Shown here: positions 55,165-60,619 of the stretch, one piece after another
Layout of the letters: the number at the start of each line of letters is the position of its first letter
Numbering within the stretch: position 1 is the first letter of the stretch
Virus record (IMG/VR): IMGVR_UViG_3300008262_000057
Span: 1 to 60,619 of that record
Strand: one strand, 5' to 3'
Source: a virus
DNA length: 60,619 nt
Notes under the pieces: model-generated
Seen by the model: the letters and a program-made list of their open reading frames with translations, nothing else
What the model was told of the DNA's origin: nothing
Database searches by the model: none
Translations under genes and position numbers: made by a program

Positions 55165-55440
55165 ATGAAGATTACAGCAAATCCAAGACTCTGCCTTCTT
55201 TATTTTGACTTTATCATTGGGGAATTTCAATATGATGTTGAAATAAAGCAATATCTAGATTCCCCTAAAGAGGTTGAAATCCGGGTTAAAAATAATTTGG
55301 GGAATATTGTAGAAGATCCCAATTTAATAGGAATCATTAAGAATTATTCAATGCAAAAATATTCCATTGGATACGAAGATTCAAAAATTAATTCTGGATA
55401 TTCATCCAGCCCTGATACTAGATTAGATCCTCCAATATAA
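55165..55440 (+). CDS. Unknown 91-aa protein
   Basis: Beta-rich, soluble, no motif. Precedes the oxygenase by 9 bases, so probably co-transcribed with it. Confidence 0.5.
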   Translation: MKITANPRLCLLYFDFIIGEFQYDVEIKQYLDSPKEVEIRVKNNLGNIVEDPNLIGIIKNYSMQKYSIGYEDSKINSGYSSSPDTRLDPPI

Positions 55441-55449
55441 TATTTAAAA

Positions 55450-56001
55450 ATGGTCATCGAGAAAGAAAATTTTCTAACTGCTGAAGAATGTGACGAATTT
55501 ATCCAAGAATCAAGTTCTCACTTTTTTAGAACTAGTACCCTAGGAAAAGAAATCGAAGGATATAGGGTTGCCGACGGAGCTTGGCTTTCAAACAGCCTTG
55601 ATATAGTTAAAAATCTCAAGGAAAAGGTAAACGAAGAATCAGGAATTCCAGTACCAAATATGGAGGGAACTCACATAGTAAAGTATGAAGTAGGAGGGGA
55701 ATATAAGGTCCACCATGATTTTTTCCATCCAAATGAATCCTATTTTCCGAATGAGATGAAAAGAGGTGGGCAGAGACTAAAGACTGCACTCGTATATTTA
55801 AACGATGAATTTACTGGGGGAGAGACAGAATTTCCAAAGATGTCGATAAAGGTTAAACCTAAAAAGGGCAAGCTTGTTTTATGGGATAACACAAATCCTG
55901 ATGGGTCCCCAGACTATGAAAGTTTACATGCTGGACTTCCGGTAGAAACTGGAACCAAATACATAGCAGTGGTTTGGATCAGAGAATCAACATTTTTCTA
56001 A
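55450..56001 (+). CDS. Prolyl-4-hydroxylase-like 2OG-Fe(II) oxygenase
   Basis: 183 residues. YEVGGEYKVHHDFFHP gives the H-x-D iron pair; LVYLNDEFTGGETEFPKM is the typical P4H strand; SLHAGLPVETGTKYIAVVWI holds the distal His and the Lys that binds 2-oxoglutarate. Hydroxylates proline in a protein or another substrate. Distinct from the oxygenase at 6957. Confidence 0.85.
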   Translation: MVIEKENFLTAEECDEFIQESSSHFFRTSTLGKEIEGYRVADGAWLSNSLDIVKNLKEKVNEESGIPVPNMEGTHIVKYEVGGEYKVHHDFFHPNESYFPNEMKRGGQRLKTALVYLNDEFTGGETEFPKMSIKVKPKKGKLVLWDNTNPDGSPDYESLHAGLPVETGTKYIAVVWIRESTFF

Positions 56002-56007
56002 GATAAC

Positions 56008-56040
56008 ATTTTTATTTTCAGTTTTCTGTAATTATTTTTG
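56008..56040 (+). promoter_or_regulatory. Early-type promoter in the right part, for 56054
   Basis: CATTTTTATTTTC and TATTTTTG at 25-base spacing. Confidence 0.6.
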
Positions 56041-56053
56041 ACAAAAAACAAAA

Positions 56054-56476
56054 GTGTCACACGATATCACTGCTTTTTCTAAGAATTCAGGAGAAAAACT
56101 CTCCTCCCTTTCGATTGGAGCATTCAATCAAGGTAAATCCTGGATTCTTTATGAGTCACTAGATTGTAATGAATGCAATTCTGGTGTTTCAGGATCGGGA
56201 ACTTCTAAAACCTTTACTGAGGATAAAATTAGAATCTCGATTTCAAAATTTAGATATCTTCTAGGTGAGCCAGAAAATGAGCTATATCATATAGTGAAAG
56301 ATTCAAAGCCGTGCAGATCCGCAACTGGTTTATTGCACAGGGTTTTAAGATCCATTGGAGCTAGACCTTCTGTGGCAGATGTAAAAATATCTTTAGATAG
56401 GGACTCCGCGGAAGATGTTGAGAGATTCCTCGAGGAAATTCAAAATTCTGGGGAGGTCTTAGTGGAATTTAATTAA
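56054..56476 (+). CDS. Unknown 140-aa protein, early-type promoter
   Basis: GTG start. Contains CNECNSG, a possible metal site, and a helical C-terminus. Behind a CATTTTT/TATTTTTG early-type promoter (56008-56040), one of few in the right part. Confidence 0.5.
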   Translation: MSHDITAFSKNSGEKLSSLSIGAFNQGKSWILYESLDCNECNSGVSGSGTSKTFTEDKIRISISKFRYLLGEPENELYHIVKDSKPCRSATGLLHRVLRSIGARPSVADVKISLDRDSAEDVERFLEEIQNSGEVLVEFN

Positions 56477-56570
56477 TTTCCGCATATCCTTAATTTTTTG
56501 GAACTTTTTGAGTGGTTTAGAGTATAAACTATGTATTTAATTAATGTTTAACTTTAAATTATTTAAAAAG

Positions 56571-56786
56571 ATGGCAAACAAAACAAGCCGCACAACTGGA
56601 AGCAGAAAGCCTGCTAATCCGACTGCAAAATCTGTTTATCAGATGACAATGGGTGGAAGAAAACTTAAAAAGTATGCTTCCATTCGCCAAGCTGGTGTAT
56701 CAACCAACGTTGATCCAAGTAGCATCTCTAAAGCAACTAGAGGGGTACTTAACACAGCTGGCGGATTCCGCTGGCAGACTGTTTAA
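56571..56786 (+). CDS. Stand-alone NUMOD1-like DNA-binding protein
   Basis: 71 residues. Basic N-terminus, then KYASIRQAGVSTNVDPSSIS and ATRGVLNTAGGFRWQ, the NUMOD1-type motif found next to homing endonuclease catalytic domains, here without one. An earlier in-frame ATG (56544) exists. Terminator 56805-56838. Confidence 0.7.
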   Translation: MANKTSRTTGSRKPANPTAKSVYQMTMGGRKLKKYASIRQAGVSTNVDPSSISKATRGVLNTAGGFRWQTV

Positions 56787-56804
56787 TCGGATTATCGATT
56801 AATT

Positions 56805-56838
56805 TTGGACTCCTCTTAATTGGGGAGTCCATTTTTTT
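56805..56838 (+). terminator. Terminator after 56571-56786
   Basis: GGACTCC / GGAGTCC then seven T. Confidence 0.8.
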
Positions 56839-56849
56839 ATCCCTTTTTT

Positions 56850-57554
56850 ATGGTTTACGACTTCTATGGAAAATTCTCTGAGATCTATCCAATTAATTTG
56901 GAAGATTTAAAGTCTCCAGAAAGAGACAAATGGGGATATTTTTGGGACATGGAAGATTATATGTTTAAGGATAAGAATGGCAGAGGATTACTATTGCAGG
57001 GTATACTTTTAAGCACACCAAAAGATTTTGATACATTTACTAAAATCTTTGATCATAATTTAAGAAAGACAACTTTTAATTCTTTATTAAAACTCACAGA
57101 ATCTTTAATAGAGAATGTATATGAAATAGGCCCACAAGATCCAGATTTTACAGAATCTGCTGAATATGGCGCATTTAAATATTTTTGCGATGAATCTCAT
57201 AAGGTTGGGGAACAAAGGAGGGAATACTTTGAAAGTCTCAATCTTTCCGTCAGAAGAGGTAAAATCTGGATCTCACTTAACCCCTACTGGACGGATTTAA
57301 TCAAAAAAGAAACAGAGGATTTTTGGGGTCCGGAAATAAGAGTTTTTAGACTTCCTGATCGTTATTTTGTTATGAACAGGAAAGATCTATGGGAGGAGAC
57401 AATTATAGAGGGGATGGAGAAATTAGACGAGAATAAAATTTGGGAGGATTTTTCATACAAATTTCCCACGCTTGTTAAGCACATAGACCCGGAAATTCGC
57501 CAAAAAATTGGGGTCAATTTTTTAACCAAGGCGACCGATTGGGGATTATTTTAA
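56850..57554 (+). CDS. Unknown 234-aa protein
   Basis: Soluble, rich in aromatic and acidic residues, no catalytic motif seen. The start at the ATG after the terminator is preferred over a TTG at 56820 inside the hairpin. Confidence 0.55.
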   Translation: MVYDFYGKFSEIYPINLEDLKSPERDKWGYFWDMEDYMFKDKNGRGLLLQGILLSTPKDFDTFTKIFDHNLRKTTFNSLLKLTESLIENVYEIGPQDPDFTESAEYGAFKYFCDESHKVGEQRREYFESLNLSVRRGKIWISLNPYWTDLIKKETEDFWGPEIRVFRLPDRYFVMNRKDLWEETIIEGMEKLDENKIWEDFSYKFPTLVKHIDPEIRQKIGVNFLTKATDWGLF

Positions 57555-57714
57555 AATCCTTCAAAGATTTAAAATGCCACCGAAGTATTATTTCTACCAG
57601 TTTCATTTCGTGTCTATAATTAAAAAATGGAATATCCTGCCCAGTTAAAAAAGGATCTCTACGAAAATTAAATAGATAGAGGTAGCACGATAACTAAATT
57701 TTATAAAAATGTAA

Positions 57715-58125
57715 ATGGAATCGGAAAAAAAAGAAAAAGAAATCAACAAAGAAGAAGCGAGCACAGAAACAACAAAAGGACCATTAACTGACCTAGAAGT
57801 AGCTAAAAAAATGCTTAATTTGAAACAGAGCGCAGACTCTCGGAATATAAAGTTCGATCTTTCTTTTGTCACATTAAAAGAATTAATGGAACAAAAAAAG
57901 TGCTTTTATACCGGGAGAGTTCTTGAACCTAAGGGAGATTTCTCCTTAAGCATTGATAGGATAGACAACAAACTAGGATACATTGAGGGTAATGTTGTTG
58001 CATGCACTGTTGATATAAACCGTAAGAAAACTGATATAACTATAGATGAGATTGAAATGATCCACAAGGCTATCCAAAAAGCAAAAAAAGGATCTTCAAT
58101 CTCAAAGGAAGAAAAAACTGATTAA
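57715..58125 (+). CDS. HNH-like endonuclease
   Basis: 136 residues. CFYTGRVL, LSIDRIDNKLGYIEGNVVAC and DINRKK follow the pattern of phage HNH nucleases (Y-C-x-x-x-G, S-I/L-D-R-I-D, G-Y-x-x-G-N-V-V-x-C, N-x-x-K). The usual first catalytic His is Asp in SIDRID, as in many of this group. The zinc cysteines are incomplete, so activity is uncertain. Confidence 0.65.
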   Translation: MESEKKEKEINKEEASTETTKGPLTDLEVAKKMLNLKQSADSRNIKFDLSFVTLKELMEQKKCFYTGRVLEPKGDFSLSIDRIDNKLGYIEGNVVACTVDINRKKTDITIDEIEMIHKAIQKAKKGSSISKEEKTD

Positions 58126-58140
58126 ATCTAGGATTTTTTG

Positions 58141-58512
58141 ATGAATACCTCGGATATAAATCTTAAAAATGCTAAGCTTATATTGAAGTGGTGTTACGAT
58201 AATCTGGGTAATTCTAAATATAGAAGTTTTTCTAAATTAAAGATTTCTATATCCAGAAGCATTAAAACACCAGGCCTTTATGAGGAGGATGGTGAGTGTA
58301 GCGTGATTTATGTCAATCCTGACAAGCATCGCAGTTTTAATGAGTTTATAGATACCATAATACACGAATACACGCATTTTCTTCAGGGCCTAAGATACTA
58401 TGATCAAATCATGGAAATAACAGGCTATGACAAGCATCCAATGGAGCATTCTTCGAACCTTTTAGCCATAATCCTCAAAAGAAAGTGCAGGAGGGAGGTT
58501 TTTTCCAATTAA
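58141..58512 (+). CDS. HExxH zinc metallopeptidase-like protein
   Basis: 123 residues. IIHEYTHFLQGL is an HExxH motif; HPMEHSSN about 25 residues later supplies Glu or His as third ligand, as in small SprT-like or IrrE-like peptidases. No signal peptide. Confidence 0.65.
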   Translation: MNTSDINLKNAKLILKWCYDNLGNSKYRSFSKLKISISRSIKTPGLYEEDGECSVIYVNPDKHRSFNEFIDTIIHEYTHFLQGLRYYDQIMEITGYDKHPMEHSSNLLAIILKRKCRREVFSN

Positions 58513-58548
58513 TTTAGTTTCCTTACATTTACCTATTAAACTAATACT

Positions 58549-58950
58549 ATGGACGGTAAACAATGGAAAAAAGAGGAGCTAGATTTTCTACTTTCCAATT
58601 ATGAAAAAATGAGTTTTAAAGAGCTTTCTGAATCCCTGGGAAGAGGTATAGAAGGAGTAAGATCTAAGCTCCATCGGATGGGCATCCGGAAAGGAAAAAA
58701 ACCGGATCAGAACAACAAAAACAATCTGATTAATAAATCTCCCGTCGGTAAAGCTAGTCAACGACCAGATCCCAGAATAAAAGAGAGAACCAGATTAAAA
58801 AGGAGCTATCCGAATATAGAGAGGGATTTCAATAAAATGATTCCTGTTATAATAGACAATAGGACTAGAATCTATATAAAAAGCGGGGAGGATCCTGAAA
58901 AAGCTCGGGAAAAGTATATGGAAAGAATGCTACAAAATCCCCGTTTCTAG
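58549..58950 (+). CDS. HTH (GcrA/Myb-like) DNA-binding protein
   Basis: 133 residues. KQWKKEELDFLLSNYEKMSF, then KELSESLGRGIEGVRSKLHR and GIRKG match a Myb-like/GcrA-type helix-turn-helix; the rest is basic. Probably a transcription regulator. A TACATTTA -7-like element lies upstream (58524-58531). Confidence 0.7.
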   Translation: MDGKQWKKEELDFLLSNYEKMSFKELSESLGRGIEGVRSKLHRMGIRKGKKPDQNNKNNLINKSPVGKASQRPDPRIKERTRLKRSYPNIERDFNKMIPVIIDNRTRIYIKSGEDPEKAREKYMERMLQNPRF

Positions 58951-58952
58951 TG

Positions 58953-58986
58953 CATTTTTAATATTTGTATCCATTTATTAAATTTG
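58953..58986 (+). promoter_or_regulatory. Early-type promoter in the right part, for 58994
   Basis: CATTTTTAATATTTG and TAAATTTG at 26-base spacing. Confidence 0.65.
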
Positions 58987-58993
58987 GGATAAT

Positions 58994-59326
58994 ATGAAAG
59001 CATTCCATATTTCGCCTAAGAAGAATCGTAAGAAAATACTGAACGAAGGATTAAAACCCACATTGGGTCCAAGATCTAAAAGATTTGGGGAGAGGGAGCC
59101 AAAACTCTTTTTGACACAGAATATAAAGGATTCAATTGACCTTATCAATATAAGATTCTTTAATTCCCATCCAGATTTTATCGACGGGATTGATATCTGG
59201 GAGGTTAATATAATAGAGCCTTTCGATGTGAATAAAGACGAAAGGTTTCCACGAGGATTTTATATAAAAGAGGAGACTAAAGTGGAGAACATAAAGCTAA
59301 AAAAATCATTTAAGTGGGTAGAATAA
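58994..59326 (+). CDS. ART-fold-like small protein
   Basis: 110 residues. MKAFHISPKKNRKKILNEGL then RSKRFGEREPKLFLTQNIKD resembles small ADP-ribosyltransferase-fold proteins (H-x-S/T strand, helix with I-x-x-x-G-L, then F-L-T). Catalytic residues cannot be confirmed. Early-type promoter 58953-58986 with the ATG 8 bases after it. Confidence 0.45.
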   Translation: MKAFHISPKKNRKKILNEGLKPTLGPRSKRFGEREPKLFLTQNIKDSIDLINIRFFNSHPDFIDGIDIWEVNIIEPFDVNKDERFPRGFYIKEETKVENIKLKKSFKWVE

Positions 59327-59346
59327 ATAAAAAAACAATTTTAATT

Positions 59347-59577
59347 ATGAAGTGGTTAAAGCATGAAAATCGTAGGGTAAATTTAGAAAATGTGGTTTAC
59401 TTCGAATCTGTGGATTTCAAAAGAAGGGAAGAAAACGGGGAAGTCAAGGCGATATTTGCAATAAGATTCGTCTATTCAACACCTAGGGATGAGGTGAATT
59501 TTGAATTTTTTAAATTTGAAGAGCGGGAGAATTTTATAAAATCTATTGACGATAGTTTGTTTTCACAAATGGTATAA
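59347..59577 (+). CDS. Unknown 76-aa protein
   Basis: Beta-rich, charged protein. A GTG at 59314 is an alternative start overlapping the previous gene. Function unknown. Confidence 0.5.
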   Translation: MKWLKHENRRVNLENVVYFESVDFKRREENGEVKAIFAIRFVYSTPRDEVNFEFFKFEERENFIKSIDDSLFSQMV

Positions 59578-59605
59578 GACAAGAGAAACTCCAGGTAACA
59601 CTTTC

Positions 59606-59615
59606 GATATAAATA
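59606..59615 (+). promoter_or_regulatory. Late promoter, exact T4 TATAAATA
   Basis: GATATAAATA contains TATAAATA, 16 bases before the TTG at 59632. Confidence 0.5.
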
Positions 59616-59631
59616 CAAATAACGTGTTACC

Positions 59632-60000
59632 TTGGAAAAATCCGTGCATTATGACGTGTATCCCAATTCTGTTTCAGAGCTTACTGAGAAGCTGCTAGAA
59701 GGTCTAGAAGAAGAGGGATTTTTTGAAAGAGAAGGTGCTGACTATAATATCACTTTCAAGAGGTTTGCAGATACAGTTTTTAGAAATTGGCTATCTGGTG
59801 AGGACCTAGAAAACATCTCAGAAAAAGAATTTTCACAAATTTTAAATCTTTCCATAATCCAATCTGATTTAGAAAGTCTCAGAGGTAGAGGTGTTTTAGA
59901 GACTATAGAGAATGAAGAGGGAGAACCTATGTATTTTTTAACAGAAAAGGGAAAGGGTGAAATGGAAAAATTTATAGGAAAAAATAAATCAGTTCTATGA
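59632..60000 (+). CDS. Winged-helix-like protein
   Basis: 122 residues. The C-terminal LNLSIIQSDLESLRGRGVLE then GEPMYFLTEKGKGEM looks like a winged helix (recognition helix, then two-strand wing), as in MarR- or ParR-like regulators. Starts at TTG 59632 or GTG 59644. Promoter TATAAATA at 59608, an exact T4 late box. Overlaps the next gene by ATGA. Confidence 0.55.
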   Translation: MEKSVHYDVYPNSVSELTEKLLEGLEEEGFFEREGADYNITFKRFADTVFRNWLSGEDLENISEKEFSQILNLSIIQSDLESLRGRGVLETIENEEGEPMYFLTEKGKGEMEKFIGKNKSVL

Positions 60001-60233
60001 ACAATCTTTCGTGGTCTAAAGAATCAACCCCTAAGAAGACAATAGAAAAAGAAGAACCCCCCAAACCAAAGAAGAAGATTTCATATAAAAAAGAGATCGA
60101 GGATTTGGAAAAGGTAAAATCTAGGTTGAAGGAAAAGTATGAAGTTTTTGCAATCAATAGGATTTCGAATGCTATATTAGAGGTAGAAACAGCAATTCAA
60201 AACCTTAAAAAACAAGAATATTATGATGCTTAA
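59997..60233 (+). CDS. Small coiled-coil basic protein
   Basis: 78 residues: Lys/Pro-rich N-terminus, then a coiled coil (KEIEDLEKVKSRLKEKYE). Coupled to both neighbours by overlaps. Confidence 0.5.
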   Translation: MNNLSWSKESTPKKTIEKEEPPKPKKKISYKKEIEDLEKVKSRLKEKYEVFAINRISNAILEVETAIQNLKKQEYYDA

Positions 60234-60451
60234 TGTTGAAAGAAATAAAGGAGAGCGAAATAAAAGCAGCATCATTAAAATTTGTAAAAGAGAGGTTTGG
60301 ATTTTCTAATTTAAAAGCAGGAGATGGATCTGATATAGATTTAAAATCGCACAGAATATCATTTGAGGCTGGTATGAAAATTTTATTAATCAATTCAGGC
60401 TTCGTAAAAGAGGGGAAGAAATATATCCTCAAAAAATCCCATCTTGTTTAA
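60233..60451 (+). CDS. Unknown 72-aa protein
   Basis: Charged helical protein beginning on the stop of the previous gene and overlapping the kdsB start by 8 bases. No motif. Confidence 0.5.
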   Translation: MLKEIKESEIKAASLKFVKERFGFSNLKAGDGSDIDLKSHRISFEAGMKILLINSGFVKEGKKYILKKSHLV

Positions 60452-60619
60452 AAGATCTGTAAATATTATAATTCCTGCCAGAATGTCTAGCACTAGACTT
60501 CCAGGAAAACCTTTGGAAAGAATAGGAGATAAAACTATGATTCAAAGAGTTTATGAAAATTGTAAAGATACAGATGCTTCTGATGTTTATGTTGCAACAG
60601 ATTCCCAAGAAATATACGA
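60444..60619 (+). CDS. kdsB: KdsB, CMP-Kdo synthetase, N-terminal part
   Basis: Cut by the window end; about 58 residues are visible. IIIPARMSSTRLPGKPLERI, DKTMIQRVYENC and DVYVATDSQEI are the KdsB nucleotide-binding motifs (PAR-x-x-STRLPGKPL, VYE, VATD). The enzyme activates Kdo with CTP for lipopolysaccharide core synthesis, or a related sugar acid. TTG at 60444 is chosen because the first ATG (60483) would delete the PAR motif. Last visible gene of a coupled run with 59632-60451. Confidence 0.85.
   Translation, partial: MFKRSVNIIIPARMSSTRLPGKPLERIGDKTMIQRVYENCKDTDASDVYVATDSQEIY

Overview
The window reads as part of the genome of a large, T4-like (myovirus-type) phage infecting a Bacteroidota host, probably of the flavobacterial kind. 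The reasons are: many small tightly packed genes; promoters with the Bacteroidota -7 element TAnnTTTG; near absence of Shine-Dalgarno sequences; T4-like late promoters (GATATATAA, once exactly TATAAATA); an endolysin, holin-like and spanin-like proteins; and about ten proteins sharing an N-terminal tag (MKHLxxFExF) that resembles the T4 capsid-targeting sequence. No terminase, capsid, tail or polymerase gene was recognised, so the phage assignment rests on these features together. I saw no tRNA genes.

Left part (1-22.5 kb): about 50 small, mostly unknown + strand genes, many in single-gene cassettes. A typical cassette is an early promoter (CATTTTT box, then 25-26 bases to TAnnTTTG), a short A/C-rich leader (ACACACGAC) ending at the ATG, one gene, a strong terminator ending TTTTTTGTGGGG, then one or more copies of a GC-rich element centred on GGCGCC. 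I count 41 exact GGCGCC copies here and none in the remaining 38 kb. Recognisable products are ClpS, a 2OG-Fe(II) oxygenase, DUF4314-like and WYL_2/DUF2693-like proteins, a DUF6011-like zinc protein and a Myb/SANT-like protein. The layout resembles the promoter/stem-loop shuffling modules (PeSLs) of T4-type phages. A non-coding stretch at 21.4-22.5 kb with G/C hairpins, AT-rich DNA and a direct repeat marks the boundary.

Middle part (22.5-45.4 kb): genes on both strands, mostly behind late promoters. It holds the tagged proteins (including an ADP-ribosyltransferase-like protein and a GH19-like endolysin), two methyltransferase-like proteins, a GT-D glycosyltransferase, a CAP-domain protein, an SGNH hydrolase, a TonB-dependent receptor with a partner lipoprotein, a NodU/CmcH carbamoyltransferase, a ribosomal protein bS21 homologue, an LRR-like protein, an HExxH protein, an FkbM methyltransferase and a P-loop kinase.

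Right part (45.4-60.6 kb): two paralogous structured RNAs (45.45 and 52.62 kb), each behind a late promoter, flank a block of exported proteins (dockerin- and cohesin-like modules, a C-type lectin domain, lipoproteins, a probable outer-membrane barrel). A holin-like protein, a CsgG-like protein, a prolyl-4-hydroxylase-like protein, an HNH nuclease, an HExxH protein and the start of kdsB (cut by the window end) follow.

As a system (inference): the left part supplies early host-takeover factors that can be exchanged as modules; bS21 and the unusual leaders point to control of translation in a host that does not use Shine-Dalgarno pairing; tagged proteins would be packed into the head and injected; and the exported proteins would remodel the host envelope.
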